64,000 nucleotides of DNA from Candidatus Peregrinibacteria bacterium (GTDB lineage: Bacteria; Patescibacteriota; Gracilibacteria; UBA1369; LOWO2-01-FULL-3), in assembly GCA_026395515.1 (NCBI GenBank), contig JAPLYN010000001.1:162561-226560 (forward strand), read 5' to 3'. The position numbers and the translations under genes are program-made. Below the pieces are notes generated by a model. It did not search any database. It saw nothing but the letters and a program-made list of their open reading frames with translations, and was not told the DNA's origin. Positions 9,321 through 17,585 of the stretch are shown in pieces; position 1 is the stretch's first letter, and each line of letters begins with the position of its first letter.

Positions 9321-9938
9321 TTATTTTTGGAAATATGCGTTGATCTGCACTGAGAAACTAATTATTTCGCTAGCTCCTGTGTTTTGATCATTATTTTCGA
9401 AATTCAATCTGATAGAAGAAATATCCATCAAACGTTTATTCTCTTTTAAACTTCCTGAATTTTCCACCATATGTAGAAATTTTTGGAAATTTTCTTTTGA
9501 ACTACGAATGTTCATTCTCATCGGTAAAATTGAATATGTATCAGCCTTCACAGGGTCCTGATAATCAATGTTTGAAACTTCGAAAGGACTACTTTTTGTT
9601 GAAAGCTGAACTTCGTAAGCGTCCATTTGCTTAGTGAGATTAGTATAGTCATCTGCAGCAGGAAAAATTACTTTAAGTTTCTGAGCAATATCTTTATTTA
9701 ACTGAGATGATTCATCTTTTTTTACATCTGCTACGGCCTTTTCGCTTGTTACGCTATTAGTAAGTGAAGATATATAAAGCTTATTTTGCTCTACACCCTG
9801 AAGGGCCATCTGATAATCTCCCCATTTGCTATATGAATAAAAACCCATTAGCGCAATGAAAAGAAAGCATAAAACGGCATAAGTACGAATGTACATTTGT
9901 TGTCTTCTTTCTTCTAATTGATATGTTGCGTCTTTCAT
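9321..9938 (-). CDS. PilO-like pilus assembly protein
   Basis: A 205-residue protein with a short cytoplasmic N-terminus, one membrane helix (about residues 16-35, YAVLCFLFIALMGFYSYS), a coiled-coil-like stretch (about 45-110) and a small globular domain. This is the PilO/GspM architecture. It lies between the ATPase gene and a second single-pass protein, where pilN-pilO usually are. Assignment rests on architecture and context, because sequence conservation in this family is low. Confidence 0.7.
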   Translation of the reverse strand: MKDATYQLEERRQQMYIRTYAVLCFLFIALMGFYSYSKWGDYQMALQGVEQNKLYISSLTNSVTSEKAVADVKKDESSQLNKDIAQKLKVIFPAADDYTNLTKQMDAYEVQLSTKSSPFEVSNIDYQDPVKADTYSILPMRMNIRSSKENFQKFLHMVENSGSLKENKRLMDISSIRLNFENNDQNTGASEIISFSVQINAYFQK

Positions 9939-9939
9939 A

Positions 9940-11178
9940 TTATTTTGTTTTAGCTGCGTTTGGATTATTTCTTAGATCTAGAGCTAGTCTTAAAGTAGCC
10001 AAATATCCTTCGTCTAAAGATCCAGATTTGCTGAATGATCTCATCTCAGCATTCATGAAAATTTTCGACTGATTTAGGCTATCTATTAAGTCAGCTATCA
10101 TTGTGAAGTTTGTAGGTTCTAAGCTCTTAGTTTCTCCATTAATAGAGATTTTTCCTGTTGAGCTATCAAAGTCATAACTGTTATATCTGATACCGCTACC
10201 ACCTGGAGAATTGTAAAATTTCAAAGAATAATTTTTATCAACTTCCTTTGTTCTTAGGTCTATTTCATCAATAATATCAGACCATTTAATTCTCTTTGCT
10301 TTAATGACCTGAACTGAAGTCATATCATTTGCAATCAAGGAATTAACCTTTTTAACTAGATCATATAATTTATCATCTTTTAGAGAATCAAAATCAGTTT
10401 GGATTAAAATATTTTTCAATTCTGAATTTCCAATTAACTTCAAAGTCTGTTGGAGATTTCTGTAATCCATTTTTGTAGAATCATCCTTCCCTCCAGATAG
10501 AGTAGTGAGTTTATCCGTAATAGATGTACGCAATTTATCCTCGTACAAAGATTGTAATTGAGGACTTGTAGCGAAATTTATATCGATTAATGGGGCAATA
10601 AAGTCTTTAGAAATCTTGTCTCTTGCCGCTAAGAAAGAGGCTTTCATTGATACTTTTGAGGCTTCCATAGCCGCTTTTGCATCAACTTTTTCTTGAGCTG
10701 AGGAAGTGCTGCTATTTAAAATTTCAAACTGTTGTAAGAATTCATCGCCATCATAACTTAATTTATCTAATGATCCTTTGATTTGCTGAAATCTGCTCGT
10801 ATTTAAATCAGTTTGAAGACCTATAATTTGAGTATTAGTAGATGCTAGATCAGCAGATACATTTGGTAAATTAAAATTTGAAGTAACGAAGTCGAAAGTA
10901 TTCGTTAGTTGAGATGTGAAAAATGCCAAAGAAGCTAAACTTGAAATGAATAAAATTCCAAAAAGAATTTTCAAACTCAGCAAAAGTACACTTTGCTGCG
11001 GTTTTACATCATATAATAGGGATGTATCCAGCTCTGGAGCATCACCTAAAATTGGAGCATTATTTGTTCCTGTTTCTGTTGAAACAATGTTCTTTAACAG
11101 ATCAGATTCCATTGGTTTTGCTACCAAAGGGTCCATAGCAGGAGCCTGATTGTTTACTGGTATAGCTTGATCGGACAT
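9940..11178 (-). CDS. Single-pass membrane protein of the pilus operon (PilN-like position)
   Basis: A 412-residue first gene of the pilus operon. It has a cytoplasmic Asn/Pro-rich N-terminus of about 85 residues, a membrane helix near residues 86-108 (LLLSLKILFGILFISSLASL) and a large extracytoplasmic region rich in helix and coiled coil. By position and topology it would partner the PilO-like protein in the alignment subcomplex, but it is much longer than typical PilN (about 180-200 residues) and I see no clear PilN or PilM motif. The exact role is unproven. Confidence 0.6.
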   Translation of the reverse strand: MSDQAIPVNNQAPAMDPLVAKPMESDLLKNIVSTETGTNNAPILGDAPELDTSLLYDVKPQQSVLLLSLKILFGILFISSLASLAFFTSQLTNTFDFVTSNFNLPNVSADLASTNTQIIGLQTDLNTSRFQQIKGSLDKLSYDGDEFLQQFEILNSSTSSAQEKVDAKAAMEASKVSMKASFLAARDKISKDFIAPLIDINFATSPQLQSLYEDKLRTSITDKLTTLSGGKDDSTKMDYRNLQQTLKLIGNSELKNILIQTDFDSLKDDKLYDLVKKVNSLIANDMTSVQVIKAKRIKWSDIIDEIDLRTKEVDKNYSLKFYNSPGGSGIRYNSYDFDSSTGKISINGETKSLEPTNFTMIADLIDSLNQSKIFMNAEMRSFSKSGSLDEGYLATLRLALDLRNNPNAAKTK

Positions 11179-11204
11179 CTTTTTGTTTTTATTTTTATCT
11201 GATT

Positions 11205-11233
11205 ATTATACCAAATTTTAGGAATTTATTCAA
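11205..11233 (-). promoter_or_regulatory. Promoter of the pilus assembly operon
   Basis: Minus-strand TTGAAT (11228-11233) and a perfect TATAAT (11205-11210) with a 17-nt spacer, about 26 nt upstream of the first pilus gene. Confidence 0.75.
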
Positions 11234-11253
11234 GTGTCCTTAAGCTGATATGC

Positions 11254-11287
11254 AACAAAAAAGCACCCCGCCGAGGCGAGGTGCTTC
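11254..11287 (-). terminator. Terminator of rplJ-rplL
   Basis: Minus-strand GC-rich hairpin (AAGCACCTCGCC paired with GGCGGGGTGCTT) followed by a T-rich tail. It lies just after the rplL stop. Confidence 0.88.
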
Positions 11288-11310
11288 AAATCTTGATCTA
11301 ATTCTTAGAA

Positions 11311-11697
11311 TTATTTCAATTCAACAGAAGCTCCAGCTTCTTCAAGCTTCTTCTTCCATTCTTCAGCCTGAGCCTTGTCTAAACCTTCTTTAAGAGGTTT
11401 TGGTGCTCCGTCAACTAAAGCTTTTGCTTCAACAAGTCCTAGACCTGTTAATTCACGTACTACCTTGATAACAGCAATCTTCTGACCACCGCCACCAGCG
11501 AGGATCACAGTCTTTTTACCGCTATCTTCTTCTGCAGCAGCAGCAGGTGCAGCAGCACCCATCATTACTGGAGCAGCAGCAGATACTCCGAATTTCTCTT
11601 CAAGGGCCTTAACCAAAGAAGCTAATTCAAGAACTGGGAGTTTTTCTACTAACTGTAGGATTTGTTCAGCATCTTTGCTGAGATTTACTTCTGACAT
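11311..11697 (-). CDS. rplL: Large-subunit ribosomal protein L7/L12
   Basis: A 128-residue protein. The N-terminal dimerisation helices (residues 1-35) are followed by an Ala-rich hinge (about 38-58) and the conserved C-terminal domain with [20 protein letters not shown] and [13 protein letters not shown]7/L12 forms the stalk that recruits translation GTPases. It lies 29 nt downstream of rplJ in the same transcript, the usual order. Length and motifs are standard. Confidence 0.97.
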   Translation of the reverse strand: MSEVNLSKDAEQILQLVEKLPVLELASLVKALEEKFGVSAAAPVMMGAAAPAAAAEEDSGKKTVILAGGGGQKIAVIKVVRELTGLGLVEAKALVDGAPKPLKEGLDKAQAEEWKKKLEEAGASVELK

Positions 11698-11726
11698 AAT
11701 TATTTAGGTTAAATAAATATAAAATA

Positions 11727-12251
11727 TTAAACTGCGCTCTTATCCTTGATAGCACCAAGGACACGTACAAAACCTCCAAGTGTATTTTGCAATACGTCGT
11801 GGAAACCTTGAATAGGGTATTTGACCAAGTAAACAAACTTGCCGAGAAGTTCGTGTTTTGTTGGCAATGTAGCTAGAACTTTTGTATCTGCAATGCTAAG
11901 GATTTTTCCTTCGAACAATGCTCCACGAAGTTTCAAGTTTTCATTCTTTTTTCCTGCCTGATAGATAAGTCTTGCGGCTGCAGTTTCATCTTCCATACAG
12001 AAAGCTGCTCCTACTGGACCTTCCATGATATCATCCGGAATTTCTGGGAATCCAGCTTCTTTAGCCGCTAGCTTGAGAAGAGTTTTTTTCGCAACATCGA
12101 ATTGCACTCCTTCTTTACGCATAGCCTTTCTAAGTACGCTAAGATCCTTTACTGAAACTCCTTTATAGTCAGCAAACACGACAGCTTTCGCCTTTTTCAT
12201 GCTTTCGACTAAATCTTTTAGGATGACCTCTTTTTGTGCTTTTGTTTGCAT
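11727..12251 (-). CDS. rplJ: Large-subunit ribosomal protein L10
   Basis: A 174-residue L10 (uL10). The typical N-terminus is present: KAKAVVFADYKGVSVKDLSV and LRKAMRKEGVQFDVAKKTL, followed by the AAFCMEDETAAARLIYQ region and a C-terminal helix that binds L7/L12 dimers. L10 anchors the stalk to 23S rRNA and, in complex with L12, commonly represses its own mRNA by binding the leader. The leader upstream has matching structure. No rplK-rplA genes lie upstream, so the stalk operon stands alone here. Confidence 0.97.
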   Translation of the reverse strand: MQTKAQKEVILKDLVESMKKAKAVVFADYKGVSVKDLSVLRKAMRKEGVQFDVAKKTLLKLAAKEAGFPEIPDDIMEGPVGAAFCMEDETAAARLIYQAGKKNENLKLRGALFEGKILSIADTKVLATLPTKHELLGKFVYLVKYPIQGFHDVLQNTLGGFVRVLGAIKDKSAV

Positions 12252-12261
12252 AGGTCTTAAA

Positions 12262-12382
12262 ATTAAAAAATCCCGATTATCTCATAGACAACCGAGAAGC
12301 AAATGGCCCGTGTGGGCGCAATTTTCTGTTGTCTCGGCGGGTCTTAGATCCTATTTCCCTAGGATTGCCAGCTGTCTATGAC
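12262..12382 (-). promoter_or_regulatory. L10-type autoregulatory mRNA leader
   Basis: The untranslated leader of rplJ is about 130 nt and highly structured. CATAGACA near the 5' end can pair perfectly (8 bp) with TGTCTATG near the 3' end. The latter overlaps GTTGTCT, which can instead pair with AGACAAC in the middle. Small hairpins ATCCTA/TAGGAT and GCCC/GGGC lie inside. A T6 run follows CGGGA near 12264-12272, so an attenuator is possible. Position and fold match ribosomal protein L10 leaders. Confidence 0.72.
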
Positions 12383-12388
12383 GGATGC

Positions 12389-12416
12389 ATTCTAGCAGGG
12401 AAGTGGCTAATGTCAA
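12389..12416 (-). promoter_or_regulatory. Strong promoter of rplJ-rplL
   Basis: Minus-strand TTGACA (12411-12416) and TAGAAT (12389-12394) with a 16-nt spacer. The -35 box touches the T-tract of the terminator of the upstream SLH gene. Confidence 0.82.
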
Positions 12417-12448
12417 ATAAAAAAGCCCCCAAATTTAGCGGGGGCTTT
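12415..12448 (-). terminator. Terminator of the small SLH protein gene
   Basis: Minus-strand AAAGCCCCC and GGGGGCTTT form a 9-bp stem with a short loop, followed by TTT. It insulates rplJ from the gene upstream. Confidence 0.85.
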
Positions 12449-12453
12449 CCAAA

Positions 12454-13038
12454 CTATCCATTATTATACCAAACACTCGCATCAAACGGTCCATACCAAG
12501 AATTCAAAGTTGTAGTTTCACCTGCACTTTCTGGTACACCTGTTTTTCCATATTCATGAGCATAGTAGTTTGTGAATAGTCCTCCACATGAATAAACTTC
12601 ATAGTTTTCAGGTATATTTTTGCCAGTTAATTTAGTACAGTCATCTTTCTTTAAATCAGGCTGAGAAGCTTCTCTAACATGTGCCATGCCCATAGCTAAA
12701 GTAACTTTTGCAGTATTTTGGTCATAAGTATCAGTGAAAGTAACATCTTTCAGCTCTTCATAACTCATAGTCACTTTACTCATCTTTCCTACCAATTTGT
12801 CATACATTCTATCCATCATTACAGCCATTTCCGCTCTAGTTACGCTATTTTCAGGTTTGAATTCTCCATCACTGTATCCTTTTACAATTCCTTCTTCCTG
12901 TAAATGATTGATTGCTGATCTATTCCAATCTGCAAACTTACTTTGATCTGCAAAATTCATTCCACCGACCAAAGCAAAGGCTACTGAATTAAGGATAAAA
13001 AATGCAACTACACCTACCATTAGAATTTTTTTAGTCAT
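12454..13038 (-). CDS. Small secreted protein with one SLH domain
   Basis: A 194-residue protein with an N-terminal signal sequence (KKILMVGVVAFFILNSVAFA). One S-layer-homology repeat spans about residues 35-85: AINHLQEEGIVKGYSDGEFK followed by the VTRAEMAVMMDRM core. The remaining 110 residues have two Cys (DDCTKL, YSCGGL), possibly a disulfide, and match no family I know. SLH repeats bind secondary wall polymers, so this is probably wall-associated. Most SLH anchors have three repeats; a single repeat implies oligomerisation or weak binding. Confidence 0.8.
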   Translation of the reverse strand: MTKKILMVGVVAFFILNSVAFALVGGMNFADQSKFADWNRSAINHLQEEGIVKGYSDGEFKPENSVTRAEMAVMMDRMYDKLVGKMSKVTMSYEELKDVTFTDTYDQNTAKVTLAMGMAHVREASQPDLKKDDCTKLTGKNIPENYEVYSCGGLFTNYYAHEYGKTGVPESAGETTTLNSWYGPFDASVWYNNG

Positions 13039-13045
13039 ATATAAC

Positions 13046-13073
13046 TTGGGTAAATAAATATTTTTTGTATAAT
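13046..13073 (+). promoter_or_regulatory. Promoter of miaA (leaderless start)
   Basis: TTGGGT (13046-13051) and a perfect TATAAT (13068-13073) with a 16-nt spacer. Exactly 6 nt separate the -10 box from ATG 13080, so transcription should begin at or next to the start codon. Confidence 0.7.
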
Positions 13074-13079
13074 GCGTTC

Positions 13080-14012
13080 ATGAGTAAGACGAGCACATCC
13101 ACTATCAATAACACCGACCTAGAGAAAAGGTTGCGGTTATTTCTAAAGAAAGCCAAAAAGCCTCTTATTGTCATCTTGGGGCCAACAGCCTCAGGCAAGA
13201 CCGCTTTATCTTTAAAATTGGCCCACGACTTCAAGGGAGAGATCATTTCTACCGATTCTCGCCAGATATATAAAGAAATGGATATAGGTACTGATGCCAT
13301 TCTCCCGTCTCAACAAGAGGGAATTCCCCATCATCTCTTAGGCATCGCCAAACCAGACAAAACCATCACTACCGCCGAATACACCGAACTCGCCCTCGCC
13401 AAAATTAAAGAAATCTATAAACGTAAACAAGTACCAATATTAGTAGGAGGAACTGGTCTCTACATAAGCTCTATAATTTTTTCTTATCAAATTCCACAAG
13501 TACCGCCAGACGAAAAACTTCGTGCCAAGCTGTATAAGGAAGCTGAAAAAAAAGGAAATGAATTCGTTCACGCTAAGCTAGCAAAACTCGATCCAGAAGC
13601 CGCAAAAGGGATTCATCCAAATAATTTGCGTTATGTGGTCAGAGCTCTAGAAATAAATCTTACTACCGGGAAAAATAAAATAGACATACAAAAGAAATCT
13701 CCATTCAATACTTTCCTAATCGGTCTTAATTGGAATCGCGAAAAATTATATGAACGGGTAAATCTCAGAGTCGATCTTCAGCTCAAGAGGGGGCTCCTCA
13801 ATGAAGTGAAAACACTTCTCAAAAAAGGTTACAAAGAAGATTCGCCGGCTATGTCTTCATTGGGCGTAAAGGAAATAATTCCTTACCTTAAAGGAAAAGC
13901 GACTTTGGATGAATGTGTAGAAGTACTAAAAAAGAACACTAGAAACTACGCAAAAAGACAAATGACATGGTTTCGAAGATATGATAAGGTGCACTGGCTT
14001 AATATGGATTGA
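13080..14012 (+). CDS. miaA: tRNA dimethylallyltransferase
   Basis: A 310-residue enzyme that adds a dimethylallyl group to A37 of tRNAs reading UNN codons. Visible motifs are the P-loop GPTASGKT (residues 34-41), STDSRQIYKEMDIGT, PHHLLG, VGGTGLYI and NNLRYVVRALE. I chose the ATG at 13080 rather than the in-frame TTG at 13065, which lies inside the -10 region. The gene heads a run with mazG, recJ and an SLH protein on the same strand. Confidence 0.95.
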   Translation: MSKTSTSTINNTDLEKRLRLFLKKAKKPLIVILGPTASGKTALSLKLAHDFKGEIISTDSRQIYKEMDIGTDAILPSQQEGIPHHLLGIAKPDKTITTAEYTELALAKIKEIYKRKQVPILVGGTGLYISSIIFSYQIPQVPPDEKLRAKLYKEAEKKGNEFVHAKLAKLDPEAAKGIHPNNLRYVVRALEINLTTGKNKIDIQKKSPFNTFLIGLNWNREKLYERVNLRVDLQLKRGLLNEVKTLLKKGYKEDSPAMSSLGVKEIIPYLKGKATLDECVEVLKKNTRNYAKRQMTWFRRYDKVHWLNMD

Positions 14013-14030
14013 TCATAAATTTATCAAAAA

Positions 14031-14441
14031 ATGTCTAAAATAACTTTTCAAAATCTCTGTGAATTAGCTGCATTACTTCGCTCGAATATGGGCTGCCCTT
14101 GGGATCAAGCTCAGACAATTCCGACCATGCTCAAATGTATTAAAGATGAGACTGAAGAAGTATGTCAGGCTATTGAAAAATGTGATCACGAGAATCTCAA
14201 AGAAGAATTGGGTGACGTACTTTTTCAAATCGCTATGATTGCGCAGATAGCTAAGGAAAATAAATATTTTGAAATTGATGATGTATTAAAAGGAATCGAT
14301 CATAAAATTCGTTCTCGTCACACTTGGGTTTTTGGTGAAGATAAGGCCAAAACTCCAGAGGAGGCAATTGCTATGTGGAAGAAGAATAAAGAGTTAGAGA
14401 AAGCAGCAAAAGCTGCGAAAGATGTGAAAGAAAAAAACTAA
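14031..14441 (+). CDS. mazG: MazG-family nucleoside triphosphate pyrophosphohydrolase
   Basis: A 136-residue single-domain MazG. It shows the N-terminal signature GCPWDQAQT, the helix with paired acidic residues KDETEEVCQAIE, the metal-binding EELGDVLFQ, and the C-terminal KIRSRHTWVFG and AIAMWKKNKELEK. MazG hydrolyses NTPs to NMP and PPi, sanitising damaged nucleotides or modulating starvation signals. The protein is about half of E. coli MazG (263 residues), as in many compact genomes. It starts 18 nt after miaA and ends 10 nt before recJ. Confidence 0.92.
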   Translation: MSKITFQNLCELAALLRSNMGCPWDQAQTIPTMLKCIKDETEEVCQAIEKCDHENLKEELGDVLFQIAMIAQIAKENKYFEIDDVLKGIDHKIRSRHTWVFGEDKAKTPEEAIAMWKKNKELEKAAKAAKDVKEKN

Positions 14442-14451
14442 TAAACACGCC

Positions 14452-16116
14452 ATGTCTGTTCTCGGGAAAAAATGGCTTATAAAAAATCACGATAATCAAA
14501 AAACAGTCTTTGAAAGATTGTTGGAAAATCGTGGTATTAAAGATGTCGGCGGAATTACTGAATTTCACGATCCACATCTTTTCAATGATATGGAGAAAGT
14601 TCTGCAGCGTTTAGATAAAGCCATTCAAGATCAAGAAAGAATAATTGTTTTCGGTGATTACGATGTAGATGGAATCAGTGGAACAGCGCTTCTAGTACAC
14701 ATTCTTAAGAAAGTTAAGGCTAACGTTTCTTACCGTTTGCCAAACCGCCTTGCGGACGGATACGGTCTTTCTTCTAAATTTATTGACGAGTTTATTGAGA
14801 AAAATATTAATATAATTATTACTGTTGATTGCGGAATTTCTTGTCGCAACGAAGTGGAAAAAGCCAATAGTGCTGGCATTGATGTTATCATCACTGATCA
14901 TCACACTGTTCCAGAATTCTTGCCTGCGGCTTACGCTATTCTCCATCCAAAATTAAAAGATACTACTTATCCTTTTAGAGAACTTACTGGTGCCGGTGTC
15001 GCTCTAAAACTTGCTCACGCACTCATCAATAAATATCTTCCAGAAAATGAAAGACAAGATTATTTATATTCCTTACTCGATTTAGCCACACTTGGAACTA
15101 TTGCCGATCTTGGCTCACTTACTGACGAAAATAGACTCATTGTAATCAAAGGACTCGAATCTTTAACTAATACTAAATGGGCCGGACTCAAAAAAATTAA
15201 GGAACTAGCAAGCATAAAAGAAGGCATAAAAATGAATACTACCAATATTGGTTTTCAAATGGCTCCACGTATTAATGCTGCCGGAAGAATTGGAGATCCA
15301 TACACAGCACTTTCATTATTACTCCAAGAAGAAGAAGGAGAACAGGTAACTAAACTAGGAGACAAATTAGAATCACTCAATAAAGAACGTCAGCAAATGA
15401 CGGAACAAGCTCTTCATGAGGCTGAGGCGATTTTCCTTAATCAGGAAAATATGCCGAGCATTTTGATAGCGTATAGCGCTACATGGCATGTAGGAATTTT
15501 GGGTCTGGTAGCCGGAAAACTAGCCGAGAAGTACGGCAGACCAGCAATAGCGATGCAGGACTTTGGTGATACCCTCGTAGCTTCAGCTCGCAGTCCAGAA
15601 TATTTTAATATTGTTGATGCTCTCACAAACACTAAGGAACATTTAATAAATTTTGGTGGACACGCTCAAGCTGCTGGATTTAGTTTAAATAAAGATAAAT
15701 TAGCTGATTTTACCAAAGACGTTTCTGAGTATGCTCGCACCAATCTCGAGAAAGTTGAATTGAAAACTATTTTGGAAATTGATTGTCAGTTATCGGGAGA
15801 AGAAATTGATGAAAATTTATTATCTACCATAGAAAAGCTTCAGCCATTTGGAGTTGATAATCGCAAACCAACATTTGTCATGAAGGGGATAGAACCATTC
15901 TTTGTAAATCAAGTAGGACAAGATGGAAATCATCTTAAATTCACTGTGAAATATGGAGAAAAGAAATTCCCAGTTATTGCTTTTCGTATGGGCCAATTTA
16001 TAGGTCAGCTCAGACAACATCGTAAAATAGATTTAGTTTTTCAACTCGAACATCACTCTTGGAACGAGCGCGAATTTATTCAGCTGCAAGCCCTGGACTT
16101 CAAGCCTAATGAATAG
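14452..16116 (+). CDS. recJ: Single-stranded-DNA exonuclease RecJ
   Basis: A 554-residue DHH-family nuclease that degrades ssDNA 5' to 3' in repair and recombination. Motifs are VFGDYDVDGISG (residues 67-78), VDCGIS (about 125-130), DHHT (149-152), the DHHA1 motif GGHAQAAGF (about 400-408), and a C-terminal OB-like region (about 455-554). Length is close to E. coli RecJ (577). It starts 10 nt after mazG, so co-transcription is likely. Confidence 0.96.
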   Translation: MSVLGKKWLIKNHDNQKTVFERLLENRGIKDVGGITEFHDPHLFNDMEKVLQRLDKAIQDQERIIVFGDYDVDGISGTALLVHILKKVKANVSYRLPNRLADGYGLSSKFIDEFIEKNINIIITVDCGISCRNEVEKANSAGIDVIITDHHTVPEFLPAAYAILHPKLKDTTYPFRELTGAGVALKLAHALINKYLPENERQDYLYSLLDLATLGTIADLGSLTDENRLIVIKGLESLTNTKWAGLKKIKELASIKEGIKMNTTNIGFQMAPRINAAGRIGDPYTALSLLLQEEEGEQVTKLGDKLESLNKERQQMTEQALHEAEAIFLNQENMPSILIAYSATWHVGILGLVAGKLAEKYGRPAIAMQDFGDTLVASARSPEYFNIVDALTNTKEHLINFGGHAQAAGFSLNKDKLADFTKDVSEYARTNLEKVELKTILEIDCQLSGEEIDENLLSTIEKLQPFGVDNRKPTFVMKGIEPFFVNQVGQDGNHLKFTVKYGEKKFPVIAFRMGQFIGQLRQHRKIDLVFQLEHHSWNEREFIQLQALDFKPNE

Positions 16117-16143
16117 TAACCTTAGGAACGGAATCCCATCCTT

Positions 16144-17460
16144 ATGAAAAAGTTTTCAATATTTTTGTTTTTCTGTATTTTTATTTCCGCTACTTTTACC
16201 GAGGTAGCTTTAGCAAAAACTCCCAATTCTACTGATTGGTATCAGTTCAATAGCAACTCTTCAGCTCATAGATTTCAATTTAGATTTCCTCGAGATTGGC
16301 AGCTAAAAACTTTGGATGACAAAACTGAATTACTCTCTCCGATTGGAACGGCAGATAGTAAATTGAATTTGGTCGTCCAAGAATTTAATGATCAAAGCTA
16401 CAATTCTGTAATCAATTATTTTGTCACACAGGATCAGTTAGTCATAGAAGTTAAAGATATTTTTGTTCAAGCTCAGGATGAAGATTTAATTGGCAAACAA
16501 GCCAACTATCAGAATAAATCTACTGGAGAAAAAGAAGTAGTAACTCTTTTTAAGAGGGGACGCACCATAATAACTATTTCTAATAATATAAACAGCTTCA
16601 GCGATGTTTATAATCAAATTATCAACTCTTTTGATTTTAATGATAAATGGCATAGTTACATTGATGTTAAGAAGAAGTTTTCATTTATTTATCCTTCAGA
16701 TTTCATCTTGGTCGATGGCATTTCTCAGGTAGATGTGAAACCAAGTTCCACCTCCAATTCGATTTTCACAGTCGCTAAAAATCAAACCAAACCAAAAATC
16801 ATTTATGCTGACCAGAAATTGTATAAAGAGGATTCCATAGAGATTATGGATAGTTTTTCTTTTTTTGATTTGGACCTGACAGGAAAGCTTCACGCTTATC
16901 AAAATTTTTCAGATGTAACTGATTTACAACCAAACGCAAAAGCCATAAATCTACTTTATAAAGATGGAATAATTAAAGGATATGACGATGGTAAATTTAG
17001 ACCAGATGGAGAAGTAACTCGTGCTGAATTAACTAAAATGATTGTATCAGCGCTTAGCTCTCCAGGAATAAACGATTTCAATAGTTGTTTCCCTGATGTG
17101 AAAAAGGAGTGGTTTGCTCCTTATGTTTGTTATGCTAAGGATCACAAATGGATTAGTGGATTTAGTGATGGGCAGTTTCATCCAAACGACAAAGTTACTA
17201 GAGTTGAGGCAATTAAGATTATTGTTAATGGATTTTTTAATGGAAAAATAGTTCCAGAAGAATTGAAAAATAACTCAGCAAACGACATAAAATTGAATGA
17301 ATGGTACGGGAAATATTTTATTTTTTCCGATAATCGTGATCTTTTGGATAAGCAGCATGTCTTGAAAAACGGCTCTAGTTACGCGTATTTGCCACTGAAA
17401 AATATTACTAGAAAAGAAGTTGCTGAAACAATCTTTCGCATAAAGAATTTACCTAACTAA
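16144..17460 (+). CDS. Secreted protein with N-terminal beta-fold domain and two SLH repeats
   Basis: A 438-residue protein. The signal peptide (KKFSIFLFFCIFISATFTEV) ends near ALA-KT. Residues 30-165 look like a PsbP/Mog1-type surface domain (FRFPRDWQLK ... TIITISNNI), and residues 168-250 repeat that pattern (FSFIYPSDFILVDG). Two SLH repeats follow at about 260-305 (LLYKDGIIKGYDDGKFRPD) and 325-370 (DHKWISGFSDGQFHPND); a third is degenerate. It is probably held on the wall by the SLH repeats. Similar combinations appear in the SLH protein at 19220-20542. The role of the beta domain is not known. Confidence 0.75.
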   Translation: MKKFSIFLFFCIFISATFTEVALAKTPNSTDWYQFNSNSSAHRFQFRFPRDWQLKTLDDKTELLSPIGTADSKLNLVVQEFNDQSYNSVINYFVTQDQLVIEVKDIFVQAQDEDLIGKQANYQNKSTGEKEVVTLFKRGRTIITISNNINSFSDVYNQIINSFDFNDKWHSYIDVKKKFSFIYPSDFILVDGISQVDVKPSSTSNSIFTVAKNQTKPKIIYADQKLYKEDSIEIMDSFSFFDLDLTGKLHAYQNFSDVTDLQPNAKAINLLYKDGIIKGYDDGKFRPDGEVTRAELTKMIVSALSSPGINDFNSCFPDVKKEWFAPYVCYAKDHKWISGFSDGQFHPNDKVTRVEAIKIIVNGFFNGKIVPEELKNNSANDIKLNEWYGKYFIFSDNRDLLDKQHVLKNGSSYAYLPLKNITRKEVAETIFRIKNLPN

Positions 17461-17470
17461 AAGGTAAATT
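17446..17470. repeat. Perfect 9-bp inverted repeat over a stop codon
   Basis: AATTTACCT and AGGTAAATT flank a 7-nt loop that contains the stop codon of the SLH gene. No T-run follows, so it may stabilise the 3' end or act as a weak terminator. Confidence 0.45.
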
Positions 17471-17532
17471 TAATCTGGAAAAATACTACTGTCATTGATA
17501 CAATGATCTCCTTTTCTTATATACTCAAAGCC

Positions 17533-17561
17533 TTGACATATAACCGAATTTGTTTTACAAT
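17533..17561 (+). promoter_or_regulatory. Promoter of the DHH phosphoesterase gene
   Basis: TTGACA (17533-17538) and TACAAT (17556-17561) with a 17-nt spacer. The start codon follows 24 nt after the -10 box. Confidence 0.8.
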
Positions 17562-17585
17562 ATAGAGAAACAATTTTAAACATAG

